From: an uncultured Eudoraea sp.
Lineage (GTDB): Bacteria; Bacteroidota; Bacteroidia; Flavobacteriales; Flavobacteriaceae
DNA length: 64,000 nucleotides
Assembly (NCBI RefSeq): GCF_947490415.1
Contig: NZ_CANLGX010000001.1
Span: 930,001-994,000 of the forward strand
Direction: 5' to 3'
The first letter of the stretch is position 1. Every line of letters begins with the position of its first letter. This document shows, piece after piece, positions 28,598 to 37,009 of this stretch. The notes under the pieces are model-generated. The model was given only the letters and a program-made list of their open reading frames with translations. It had not been told where the DNA came from and did not search any database. The translations under genes were made by a program, and so were the position numbers.

Positions 28598-28863
28598 CTA
28601 AATATGAAGGATCAGGTCTTCGGTTAATAAGGCATCATTACGAAGCCTGAGAAACACCTGTGCTACAGTGATCACATCTCGTTCACAATAGTGGATGATA
28701 CGTTCCAGGTCGTTCTCCTCATAATAAACATCTCGCACCATGCCCCCATAGATATCTTCCTTAGGGGAAGGAATCCCCAGGATGTTGGCCATGAGTTTAA
28801 GGGAGGTATAATGTTTAAAATCCTCAAATTTCCGCTCCCAATGCACATTGTTGAAGTGCGGTT
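28598..28863 (-). pseudogene. Exonuclease 3'-end remnant B
   Basis: An open frame of 82 codons matching the last third (residues about 161-237) of the exonuclease at 37070-37783, including the ExoIII motif as YCERDV and ending at the same stop. By hand count about 63 of 77 residues are identical. It has no ATG and lacks motifs I and II, so it cannot be an active nuclease. The absence of stops or frameshifts means it is either recent or kept under selection at protein level. Similarity extends about 15 bp past the stop (TGGAAGCA-like) and fades upstream of codon 160. Confidence 0.85.
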
Positions 28864-28912
28864 TTGTTAAAGTTCTATTTCCGTAAAATAGATAAGAAAC
28901 TCGGGGAACTAT

Positions 28913-30151
28913 TTATTCCCAGTTTAAATTAGCTCCTAATTGCAGAATTTTCCAACCATATTTTTCAATTGTAACATCGTTACAAAACATAACCAACCCC
29001 AAGTTATCACTAGGGTAAATTTGCATAATAGTGAAAAATCCAGGACCGCCTCCTTTATGCTCGAGTTTATATCCGCTTTTTTCTTTAAATACGTGCCAAC
29101 CAATCCCTCGCCTAAAGAAATACAAACCCTGATCATTGGTTTCTGCCACATGGCCATCATTAGTCATTAATTCGATGGATTTTTCTGAAAGGATGCGATG
29201 ACCATTAAGTGTTCCCTTATTCAAATAAGCCCTGACCAGGCGTGCTGCATCAATTGTCGACCCTATCAATGCTGAGGAAGGCTCCTGATCGGTGTAAACA
29301 CGTTCCATCCATATATGATTATTTGAGGTTTCACGTATATAAGAGCCCATCATTAAATGAAGTAATGGAGACAAGAAACTTAAGGAGGGATGTGACCCTG
29401 CAGCTTCAACAGCTTTCATTTCACTGGTGTATTCAAAGTCTGTTTGGGTCATCTCAAGCGGTTCAAGTATGTATTGCCTGATGTAATCCCTGTAGTCCTG
29501 TGCACTTACTTTCTCAATAATTGCACCTAGAAGCATATAACCGATATTTGTGTATGAAGTGTCTTCACCGGGTTCAAACTTTAATGTTGAGTAATCAGGA
29601 AAAACATTTTCTATGAAGGCAGTCTGATCTAAAGCTGGTTCTCCATCATGATGTATCCATTTCGCCAATCTCAAACCGCTGGCATCGGGTATTCCTGAAC
29701 TATGATTAAGCAAATGCCTAATCGTTATGGTAGTCCTTTTATCTGATGGATATTCTACTTCAAAGAAAGGGAGATACTTGGAAACGGCATCCTCTAATTG
29801 AAGTTTACCTTGCTCCTGAAGTTGAAGAATGGCAATTGCAGTAGGAATCTTCGTAATGGACCACCAATGATATACAGTTTGTGGTGTGGCTTTTATTTTA
29901 CGTGGACCATCTGCCCGGCCAAATCCTTTGCTATATACAATGCTGTCATTTTTTACAATAACCATTGAAAGGCCCTGTGGAGAACCCGAATTTACCAGTG
30001 TTTCAAGATAGGCATCAAGTTCAATAACATTTTGAACTGAAACTGGTGGCTGGGGTATTTTGGGGCTAGCAACATAAGCCATTAAAATACCCAATAGAAC
30101 TACCACAACTAGTCCAACGTTTCTCCGTTTAGTTAACTTTAAAGCCTTCAT
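28913..30151 (-). CDS. Serine hydrolase, beta-lactamase/PBP-like
   Basis: A 412-residue beta-lactamase-family protein with one N-terminal membrane segment (VGLVVVVLLGILMAYVA) that anchors it on the periplasmic side. The nucleophile motif is SITK (in YHWWSITKIPTAIAIL), the YxN motif is YTNIGYMLLG, and the third motif lies in LEHKGGGPGFFT. The substrate is not known; D-Ala peptides and esters are typical. It is the downstream gene of the redox block, 169 bp after the Fe-S flavoprotein gene, and may have its own promoter. Confidence 0.85.
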   Translation of the reverse strand: MKALKLTKRRNVGLVVVVLLGILMAYVASPKIPQPPVSVQNVIELDAYLETLVNSGSPQGLSMVIVKNDSIVYSKGFGRADGPRKIKATPQTVYHWWSITKIPTAIAILQLQEQGKLQLEDAVSKYLPFFEVEYPSDKRTTITIRHLLNHSSGIPDASGLRLAKWIHHDGEPALDQTAFIENVFPDYSTLKFEPGEDTSYTNIGYMLLGAIIEKVSAQDYRDYIRQYILEPLEMTQTDFEYTSEMKAVEAAGSHPSLSFLSPLLHLMMGSYIRETSNNHIWMERVYTDQEPSSALIGSTIDAARLVRAYLNKGTLNGHRILSEKSIELMTNDGHVAETNDQGLYFFRRGIGWHVFKEKSGYKLEHKGGGPGFFTIMQIYPSDNLGLVMFCNDVTIEKYGWKILQLGANLNWE

Positions 30152-30192
30152 TTTTCTTTATTTTCTTCACTTTAATTGCACCTAACATTTGA

Positions 30193-30211
30193 ATATAGTC
30201 ATAGACTATAT
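30193..30211. promoter_or_regulatory. Palindrome upstream of the serine hydrolase
   Basis: ATATAGTC-ATA-GACTATAT, 8-bp arms with a 3-nt centre, 42 bp before the gene's ATG. A second symmetric element, TGTGAT-N6-ATCACA, is at 30248-30265. Either could be an operator or the terminator of the gene before. Confidence 0.35.
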
Positions 30212-30320
30212 CTATTAAATACTGACACCGCACTAATAAGACTTTTTTGTGATAATCGAATCACAGGTTGGTAGTCTGCATATTTCTAAACATAAACAAT
30301 TTGGTATTCGGTCAAAAACG

Positions 30321-31079
30321 TTATCTATTTACCATCATCTTCTTAATTACTCTTCCCGAAATCCACTTGGCTATTTTATTCTTCAAAAAGGGAATTTTAA
30401 CCTTGTAATAGAAGTCTTTCTTGTCCTGGTAAAACTCATAATCTGCCCATCCCTTCAATTTATTCCATTCAGAAATGGATTTGAAGATGTTGAAATATAC
30501 CAACTGGTTTAAACAAGGTTCGACATGCTCCTTAGAACGAATTGCACGAATCAGTTTTTGATATGCTTTGGTTGCCTGAGTTCGATTATGATTGGTTTCA
30601 TTTTCCGTTTTTCGGGCTACCATTAATTCCACAGAGGATACAAAGTTGAATCCATATTGAGTGAAGTTTTCGGTCATATACTTACAGGTAAGATCCGCAC
30701 CAAACCCAGCACAGGTGGCCAGGGTCATGGCATATTTTCCAAAGTAGATGGGTCTATGAGCCATAAAGCTTGTTCGCTCTACAAATTTTTTCATTAATGC
30801 ACTGATGGTTCTGGCATAGGTAGGAGATGCAAAGATGGTCCCATCAGCATTTTTCATTTCTTCAATAATCAGATCTCGGTCATCCTGGAGGGGACAACTC
30901 ACTTCGCCATTATTGATACATGAATAACAACCCACACAGTCCTCAAGATTAAGTTCAGCAAGCATGAGAATCTTGAAATCTATTTCAGGATTACTTTTTT
31001 CGAGCATGCTAAGTAGCTCATAGGTATTTCCTTTGTGTGGGCTTCCGCAGATTGCTAGTATTTTTAATCTTTCATCCAT
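30321..31079 (-). CDS. Iron-sulfur flavoprotein / NAD(P)H-dependent FMN reductase
   Basis: A 252-residue flavodoxin-fold protein. The FMN-phosphate loop is CGSPHKGNTYELL. A compact cysteine motif C-x2-C-x2-C-x7-C (Cys48, 51, 54, 62: CVGCYSCINNGEVSC) matches the [4Fe-4S] site of archaeal and bacterial iron-sulfur flavoproteins (Isf). FASPTYARTISALMKKFVER is the usual second FMN loop. It probably shuttles single electrons in the cytoplasm. It is third in the oxidoreductase operon, 33 bp after the flavodoxin gene. Confidence 0.85.
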   Translation of the reverse strand: MDERLKILAICGSPHKGNTYELLSMLEKSNPEIDFKILMLAELNLEDCVGCYSCINNGEVSCPLQDDRDLIIEEMKNADGTIFASPTYARTISALMKKFVERTSFMAHRPIYFGKYAMTLATCAGFGADLTCKYMTENFTQYGFNFVSSVELMVARKTENETNHNRTQATKAYQKLIRAIRSKEHVEPCLNQLVYFNIFKSISEWNKLKGWADYEFYQDKKDFYYKVKIPFLKNKIAKWISGRVIKKMMVNR

Positions 31080-31112
31080 CTTTATAGTATTATCTATAGG
31101 AGATTTCAGCCA

Positions 31113-31631
31113 TTACTCTACAAGTACTTCAAGCTTTTTGAATTGCCCGACCAATCTTAAAATGGGTTCAATACTATCCTTGTCAACATAATCAAACCCA
31201 TAGCGTTCATCTTTACGGGCTTCAGCATCAGGATTAAAAAGGGAGCCCATCCACAGCATCATCCGAACCCACCAGCTTACTTTAGAATGGTCTAACCTGC
31301 CTCCAAGGGCCACATGCTCCATTTGTGATGCTAATCCAGAAGGAAGAGATTTGGCAACCCATCGGTTGAGTTTAGCACTCGGCCCGGCGCCGGATACGGA
31401 AAACAAGATTTTTGACCTTCCCTCAAGCTTGGATAAATTTGCGCTTAACCATTTTCGGATAGTCAGCCGAAAATAGAGAATTGAACTGCCTAATATAAGG
31501 TAGTCGTACTTCGAAGGATCAGCTTTGGGATCATTGATATCAAATACGGGAAACCCTGTTGCTTCCCCGATCCATTTGGCATATTGCAGAGTACTGCCGT
31601 ACTTTCCTGAGAAAAAAATTGCTCCGTTCAT
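31113..31631 (-). CDS. Flavodoxin-domain protein, HemG-like
   Basis: A 172-residue flavodoxin-fold protein. The FMN loop is FSGKYGSTLQYAKWI, and the segments LILGSSILYFRLTIRKWL and VALGGRLDHSKVSWWVRMMLWMG resemble the long-chain flavodoxin protoporphyrinogen oxidase HemG (IGASIRYG..., [22 protein letters not shown] in E. coli), ending in a similar D-x-R-x-x-x-x-Y-D-Y stretch. It could be a protoporphyrinogen oxidase, which this window otherwise lacks, or the electron partner of the neighbouring FAD enzyme. It is 39 bp after that gene. Confidence 0.7.
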   Translation of the reverse strand: MNGAIFFSGKYGSTLQYAKWIGEATGFPVFDINDPKADPSKYDYLILGSSILYFRLTIRKWLSANLSKLEGRSKILFSVSGAGPSAKLNRWVAKSLPSGLASQMEHVALGGRLDHSKVSWWVRMMLWMGSLFNPDAEARKDERYGFDYVDKDSIEPILRLVGQFKKLEVLVE

Positions 31632-31670
31632 AAGGTCGTATTTTTTGGTTAAGTGGATAACAAGATCTAG

Positions 31671-33506
31671 CTAACCCATTGGTCCAAATACAACTGCCTC
31701 ATCGCCTATGTCTATCAATTCACAACTTTTAGAGAAGCTGCTACCATCCTGTTTAATGTGAAACCTTAAGTGATTGTCCTCTCCATTCGAGGCCATAGGA
31801 AGCCAACGATACGGCAGATCCAATTCGGTTATCTCAGGGTTTTTAAGATTGAGGATAGCATATTGCCCCTTTTCATTCTTAAATTCTTCTGGCTTTTCAA
31901 AAGTCAATTCAACTGTATTTTCATCAACTTTTTTCGATGATTTGAGCTTCACAATACGATTATCACTGTATTTTTCTGTGTCAGTATCTGACCAGATCTT
32001 GTCTTTGTTCATTTGCAATGCTGCTAGAAAACCTCCAGTTATGCTGCCTTCAAAACCACCGCCCGGAAATGCCCATGCTGATGCGAAATACAGGTTGGGT
32101 ATTAGAAAGTTATTTCTGAATCGTTTAGAAGCTGTTAATTCCAAGGTTTGGGCAAAACCGTATACTGCTCCACTAGGATTAGCAGTATATCGCTTGATGG
32201 TCTTAGGGGTGGAGATTTCGTAATATTCTATGCTTTCTCGAATTCCCGGGAATTGCTTTTCTAATCGCTGCAATAAGATCTGGGCCACTTCTTCTTTTTT
32301 GGCTTTATACGCTTCATCACTGAGGTGTTCCCAAAATTTTAGATAGTCAACAGCACAGATCACACCAGCAGCTTTTTCCGGTGGTGCCAGTCCGGCATCG
32401 ACTTTCTCATAATCTACAAAGATGAAGCTGCGTTTTTTCCAATCACCTAGTTGATTAGGATGCACATCTTTTAGACTTCGTACATCTTCCCCTTGTATAA
32501 AATTTGAATAGTATTTAACACCAAATTGATCTAGGTTTTGATTGAAACCAAAATACATGCACAACAGGGAGGTAGAGTCCGGATGCGAACCGATCATACG
32601 CTTAAGTGAGCTTGCATAAGGCTCATCGAGTAAATCGGGTACCGTGGGAATGGCCGCATTGGCCACTACATTGTCACAGCTAACCGTTACGGATTCTTCG
32701 TTTTTGTTAAAACTATCGTGAAATGTGACTCCCGTGGCCTTACCATTTTGGGTAACAATTTTTTCAACCCTTTTGCCCAATAGCACTGTGCCTCCTTGTT
32801 TTTCAATATATGAGGCCAGATGATCAGAAAGCTTTTGTGAACCTCCCTTTATAAAATAACCTCCACTTTCAATAAAGCCGGCAAAAGGCAATCCAAAATA
32901 GAACATGGACAAGGTGTAAGGGTCATCGCCCCAATATGCAATATGTGCTGTAAGATCGAGTTTTAGCTCTTCACTATTTATGTATTTATCCAGCCAAGAC
33001 CCAACTGTATGGCGTGTTGCGGTTATCAGGTTGGGGTAGAGCAAAGGCATTAGCGGATAGATCAGCTTACGTTTTAAAGGAGATCGCGGTAAGTTCATCG
33101 CTTCCTTCCTGATTCCTGCTAACATCTTCATGAACTTTTTAATGCCCTTTTCCTCTTCAGGATATTTGTTGATCAGCGCCTTGGTAGCCGCTTCAAAACC
33201 ATGGGGAAATACAAAATCTTCCTTGTCCGATAATATACCATAGAACTCGGGAACTTGTTCTAATTGAACGTTATCTTCTACCTCCAGCATTTTGAAAATC
33301 CTCCTTAGAGTGCCGTTTTCTGCCAGTCCACTCATTTCATGCAGGCCAACTTCTATAATAAAATCCCCTCGTTTAAAAGTGGATGCGCATCCTCCTGGTT
33401 TATGGTGTTGCTCCAGTAACAGTACCTTTTTTCCAAATTTGGATAGGGTAGCTCCCGCGGTTAAACCCGACAGACCACCACCTATGATGATGGTATTATA
33501 TTTCAT
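31671..33506 (-). CDS. Phytoene-desaturase/retinol-saturase-like FAD oxidoreductase with half a ferredoxin-reductase domain
   Basis: A 611-residue flavoprotein. The N-terminal Rossmann motif is IIIGGGLSGLTAGATLSKFGKKVLLLEQHHKPGG and the body follows the CrtI/retinol saturase family through AWAFPGGGFEGSITGGFLAALQM. From about residue 515 there is an additional domain that looks like the FAD-binding barrel of ferredoxin reductases (VDENTVELTFEKPEEFKNEKGQYAIL ... VVFGPMG). It stops exactly where the NAD(P)-binding half would begin. It likely saturates or desaturates an isoprenoid or other lipid substrate. First gene of the redox operon. Confidence 0.75.
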   Translation of the reverse strand: MKYNTIIIGGGLSGLTAGATLSKFGKKVLLLEQHHKPGGCASTFKRGDFIIEVGLHEMSGLAENGTLRRIFKMLEVEDNVQLEQVPEFYGILSDKEDFVFPHGFEAATKALINKYPEEEKGIKKFMKMLAGIRKEAMNLPRSPLKRKLIYPLMPLLYPNLITATRHTVGSWLDKYINSEELKLDLTAHIAYWGDDPYTLSMFYFGLPFAGFIESGGYFIKGGSQKLSDHLASYIEKQGGTVLLGKRVEKIVTQNGKATGVTFHDSFNKNEESVTVSCDNVVANAAIPTVPDLLDEPYASSLKRMIGSHPDSTSLLCMYFGFNQNLDQFGVKYYSNFIQGEDVRSLKDVHPNQLGDWKKRSFIFVDYEKVDAGLAPPEKAAGVICAVDYLKFWEHLSDEAYKAKKEEVAQILLQRLEKQFPGIRESIEYYEISTPKTIKRYTANPSGAVYGFAQTLELTASKRFRNNFLIPNLYFASAWAFPGGGFEGSITGGFLAALQMNKDKIWSDTDTEKYSDNRIVKLKSSKKVDENTVELTFEKPEEFKNEKGQYAILNLKNPEITELDLPYRWLPMASNGEDNHLRFHIKQDGSSFSKSCELIDIGDEAVVFGPMG

Positions 33507-33569
33507 AAATAAAAATTATTTATCCGTTTGACTATTAAAGAATTAGCGTTCGAAATTATCAAACTAGCG

Positions 33570-33602
33570 CCTGTTTAGCAATGACCATGGTCATGTTACA
33601 GG
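33570..33602. promoter_or_regulatory. Operator-like palindrome upstream of the redox operon
   Basis: A perfect 14-bp core ATGACCATGGTCAT (33581-33594) flanked by CCTGT (33570-33574) and ACAGG (33598-33602). It is about 75 bp upstream of the oxidoreductase ATG. The TGACC-GGTCA symmetry resembles TetR-family operators; no such regulator is in the window. Confidence 0.45.
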
Positions 33603-33668
33603 CCTTATTTAAGAAAGAAGGACTGCAATGCAAGGAAAGGAAGAAGGTCAGAAAACAGAAAAGTATAC

Positions 33669-33955
33669 CTAAATAAGGACGAATTGAAAGTCCGTCAATA
33701 ACTGCTCATTTCGCAGTCGCAAAATGATCTGCACTACAGTGACTACATCCCTTTCGCAATATTGAACGATCCGCTCCAGGTCGTTCTCTTGATAATAAAC
33801 CTCCCCGACCATGCTCCCATCAATATCTTTTTTAGGGGAGGGGATACCCAGCACATGTGCCATTAGTTTTAGGGAGGTATAATGCTTGAAATCTCCAAAT
33901 TTCCAGAGATCGGTTTTTTAATATCTAAAAATAATACTGTTTCAATGGAAGTTGA
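33669..33955 (-). pseudogene. Exonuclease remnant C (start and end joined)
   Basis: The 3' part (residues about 158-237) is open and ends at the same stop; by hand about 56 of 77 residues match the complete gene, with YCERDV in place of YCELDV. Directly upstream, one base out of frame, is ETVLFLDI, which matches motif I at the very start of the exonuclease (EHILFLDIE). The middle third, with motif II, is missing. An in-frame stop separates the two parts. The next 200 bp (33956-34155) hold nothing I can support. Confidence 0.8.
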
Positions 33956-34155
33956 TTTGGGGAAGGACAAATTGATGGAGTCAAACAGTATTAAAACCGG
34001 TAAAAAATATGTTTTGGTGTAATAAAAGCTAACGGCTTCAATATAAGGCAATTGGTATTAGAAGTACCTGCATCAAACGGCTTCCCTATTAATTGTTCTA
34101 ATTTTCATTTTAGCAATATCCTCCAAATGACCCTATTTTTTGCCGGCAGGATTTA

Positions 34156-35043
34156 TTAAAATTCCAGCCCGGGAGCTAAAACCAGTCTAAAGAAAATTAA
34201 AAGAAGTACAAGCAATATTATGGGACTCCAAAATATTTTTTCATTTATTCTGTTCGAAGTACGAATGTTAGGTTTGCTCACTGCTGCTGAAGCCCATACC
34301 CAGGGAATTGAAAAAACGAAAATAATAAAGGGAGTAATGGCCTGTCCAATTGGAGGAATCCTGAACGGAACAACAAGTATGCTGCCTATAAAAGCAGCTC
34401 CTACGGCTATAAACCGAATATATCTAAACTTTAATTTAGGATTGCTCAAATCGACATCGTTAGAAGCAAATTTCAAAAGTTGCCTGCTAAACCAAATACT
34501 AATCATGGCCGTAGCAGTCGCACTCGTTATTGCCAAAATTAAGAGAAAGGGTTGACCAAGATTTAAATATCCCACAAGTGCTTCACCAACATCAGTACCT
34601 GGGTCAAAGTATGTAACCATCACTTGAGGAATTGATTGAATTAGTCCATGAAAAGCTAACCACAGGACGAATAGTTTCCAAATGCTTTTGGAGTATAGAA
34701 TGAATCGGAAAATTATCAAACAGAGTAATCCAATCAAGAAAATTGCCAGGGCTCCAGAACCTTGCATCAATAAAGCTATCGGATGTTCTCCTACCCAGTT
34801 ATGATTGTTATGATATAGAAATGCCTTTAAACCAAGTGCCTTTTTCCCTAGAACAAGAAATAATTCTTGCAGAAAGAAGATTAAATTGAATGCTAAAGCA
34901 TATAATACTGCAGAATTAATCATGGTAGGATAATTGGCTATATACTTGGGGGTAGAAGTCCCTCTGTATTTAACCCAATTACGCCACCCCCATAATATAG
35001 GCCCGACTAAAAGGAGTATAAAAAAAAATTGAACTACGATCAT
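34156..35043 (-). CDS. Unknown polytopic membrane protein
   Basis: I do not recognise this 295-residue protein. It has about eight hydrophobic segments: near residues 3-20, 42-66, 88-112, 122-142, 165-190, 208-228, 235-252 and 268-290. Polar marks inside the membrane part include HGLIQSIPQVMVTYFDPGTDVGEALVGY, a likely functional loop with His, Asp and Glu. No HExxH or other protease motif is present. It stands alone between remnants C and D of the exonuclease array. Product unknown, coding status likely because of length, composition and start. Confidence 0.7.
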   Translation of the reverse strand: MIVVQFFFILLLVGPILWGWRNWVKYRGTSTPKYIANYPTMINSAVLYALAFNLIFFLQELFLVLGKKALGLKAFLYHNNHNWVGEHPIALLMQGSGALAIFLIGLLCLIIFRFILYSKSIWKLFVLWLAFHGLIQSIPQVMVTYFDPGTDVGEALVGYLNLGQPFLLILAITSATATAMISIWFSRQLLKFASNDVDLSNPKLKFRYIRFIAVGAAFIGSILVVPFRIPPIGQAITPFIIFVFSIPWVWASAAVSKPNIRTSNRINEKIFWSPIILLVLLLIFFRLVLAPGLEF

Positions 35044-35157
35044 TTCTTAAACGTTTACATTTTATCAATTGCAGGTAACAATGGGATATAGGTAATAACT
35101 ATATATCTTTACTAATCTTTATGAGGCCTAGATCTCACGTTTGGCGGAAACATAATT

Positions 35158-35412
35158 CTAAATATGAAAGAGTTGTTCTTCAGTTAATAGCTCGTCATTA
35201 AGAAGACTGAGAAAGACTTTTGTTACAGTGATCACATCCCTTTTAAAATAATGGATGATGCGTTTCAGGTCTTTTTCTTCATAATACACTTGCCGAATCA
35301 TGCTCTATCTATATCTTCCTGTGAGGAAGGTGTGCCAAGAATGCTGGTCATAAGATTAAGCGTTAAAGTCCCAAATTTCAAAAGAACAGTCTTTTAATAA
35401 CTAAAAACATAA
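35158..35412 (-). pseudogene. Exonuclease remnant D (degraded)
   Basis: The last ~46 codons are readable (VYYEEKDLKRIIHYFKRDV ... LLTEEQLFHI, stop), with the ExoIII Cys replaced by Phe. Upstream of that a small deletion breaks the frame, and only nucleotide similarity continues to CAAATTTC at 35381-35388. Beyond it TTTTTAG-TATTAAAA (minus strand) again resembles the FLDIE motif-I region. It is the most decayed copy. The 300 bp around it (35044-35443) contains no gene. Confidence 0.75.
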
Positions 35413-35443
35413 ATGTTTAACTGTCCAATATGTTCACTGTACC

Positions 35444-36862
35444 TCAGTCCTGATAAACGTATAGTTTACCGGCCATTTCATCGGCTACATTCAGTTCAAA
35501 TGTGATCTTGGCTTTATTTTCGATTTTGATAATCAAATTATTGCTTCCGGGCACTCTTGCTAAATCTTTTTTCTTCCCAATAATCGTTTTTTCCTGATTG
35601 GGATGTGCGCCATAATCAAAGGACCAGTTCATAGGAGCTATTTTAAACTCATAACTGCCAGCCTCTAAAGTAGATGACACTTCGAAAATCCCGTTCCCTT
35701 TATACTCAAACTGAGGAGTGATATTCCGCTTTTTACCCCAATCATTCATGTTGCCAAACAGATAAATCTTTTCCCCTCCGAAGGGTTGCTCATTCATTTT
35801 ATCTAGCTCCAATTGTACCATGGCCAAAGCTTCCTCACTGCTCTCTCCGTTGATCAATGAAACAGCCAAATCCATTGCCACACGCTGATCAACAGCTATA
35901 TCAGGCTCTACGCCTTTTCCTTCAATTCTTCCAATTCGGTTTGAATAATATTCTGCTATGGGCAGGGATAATTGAAAGCCAAGTGGCAAATCATACATTT
36001 TTTGTGATAACATTTCGCCTGCCGTGGTCTCACCTATAATTGTTACATTTTCTTCTTGAGCCAGCGCATCCACGGTAAACTCTGCGGCACTGGCCGAATT
36101 ATTACTTGTCAATACGTATACCGGTCCGTCAAAGTGTGGATGCATTGGTCCAAACTTTACTCGAGTAAGCGGCTTCTCCTGTACATCATGCCAAAAGGAT
36201 TTCAGCGACCATCCTTGCCAGGGAGTTAACAATTGAATATCGGCTAGATTGGGGGCTTTCGTATTATTTTTCCACCATTTCTGTGAAACAAATATACCAG
36301 CATCAATAGAATCAGTTAAAACATGACCAATAAGTGGAACACCTGCAAACGTACCCCCACCATTGTTGCGAACATCTATAATAAGAGCTTTGGTTTTATT
36401 GTCGGCTATCTCGCGGTATGCCCTAAATACGCGTTCTTTTGTGTCAAGACCGGTCATCGTTGTCACCGTGAGTATTGCAGTTTCTTCAACCCATTCCAGT
36501 GAAACACTATAATCCCCTACACGTAATGTATCTACAAATTCTGCCATTTCCTCTGCGCGCCTTTCTGAAATGCCAAGTGTAACATGAGAAAATGGGCCAT
36601 CTTTCCAAAGCTCATTAAACCCATTGATAAATTCTTGCTTTGTTTGGACCATATTTGCAAGAACGCGGACCTTTTTTTCCAATACGAGATATTTATCTGT
36701 AGCGAGCTCTGCAGGGTTGTAATGGTATGCAGACATCAGTAATGATATACTATCTGCCACTGCTGTAAAATCAGCATTGATTTTATCTTCCTTTTTGCCG
36801 GATAATCCGAAATCACAGGAGTATAGTGTGAGAAAAATGATCAGAAGGATTATATTTTTCAT
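35444..36862 (-). CDS. S41-family peptidase lipoprotein with C-terminal CBM48-like domain
   Basis: A 472-residue lipoprotein (MKNIILLIIFLTLYSC, lipobox Cys16). Residues about 155-330 are the S41 tail-specific/IRBP-like protease domain: ALIIDVRNNGGGTFAG and the nucleophile Ser258 in NNSASAAE, then GETTAG. The Lys of the CtpA type is replaced (GETTAGEML), as in the IRBP/S41B subgroup. Residues about 375-460 form a separate domain (KIYLFGNMNDWG ... YEFKIAPMNWSFDYGAHP) like the glycogen-binding or pullulanase-type CBM48/SusE domains. It probably acts in the periplasm on peptides bound near glycans. It is the block nearest the complete exonuclease. Confidence 0.82.
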   Translation of the reverse strand: MKNIILLIIFLTLYSCDFGLSGKKEDKINADFTAVADSISLLMSAYHYNPAELATDKYLVLEKKVRVLANMVQTKQEFINGFNELWKDGPFSHVTLGISERRAEEMAEFVDTLRVGDYSVSLEWVEETAILTVTTMTGLDTKERVFRAYREIADNKTKALIIDVRNNGGGTFAGVPLIGHVLTDSIDAGIFVSQKWWKNNTKAPNLADIQLLTPWQGWSLKSFWHDVQEKPLTRVKFGPMHPHFDGPVYVLTSNNSASAAEFTVDALAQEENVTIIGETTAGEMLSQKMYDLPLGFQLSLPIAEYYSNRIGRIEGKGVEPDIAVDQRVAMDLAVSLINGESSEEALAMVQLELDKMNEQPFGGEKIYLFGNMNDWGKKRNITPQFEYKGNGIFEVSSTLEAGSYEFKIAPMNWSFDYGAHPNQEKTIIGKKKDLARVPGSNNLIIKIENKAKITFELNVADEMAGKLYVYQD

Positions 36863-37009
36863 TTTTGATATTTAGACTATTAGGTACTTTTTTATCAGGA
36901 TAATTGCCTTCAATAAATCAATTTTCGAATCCCTAATTTTGACCATGCCTGGATGGTTTGATACGGCATAATTTAGTTAGGGTTACATATGAAGGCTACA
37001 TTAAATAGA

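Noticed and set aside
30248-30265. TGTGA...TCACA resembling a CRP site
   Set aside because: The half sites are 8 bp apart, not 6, and E. coli-type CRP sites are not expected in this phylum; kept only as a generic palindrome.
31632-31670. Frameshift that might have cut the NAD(P) domain off the 611-residue oxidoreductase
   Set aside because: Only 39 bp separate its stop from the flavodoxin gene, so there is no leftover NAD(P)-domain sequence in any frame.
31774-32223. 149-codon plus-strand frame
   Set aside because: Antisense to the well-supported FAD oxidoreductase; no domain or start signal.
33869-34051. 60-codon minus-strand frame upstream of remnant C
   Set aside because: It reads the remnant's LFLDI part and then the 3' part out of frame; it is part of the pseudogene, not a separate gene.
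34220-34555. 111-codon plus-strand frame
   Set aside because: Mirror of the hydrophobic minus-strand membrane protein; composition fits a shadow.
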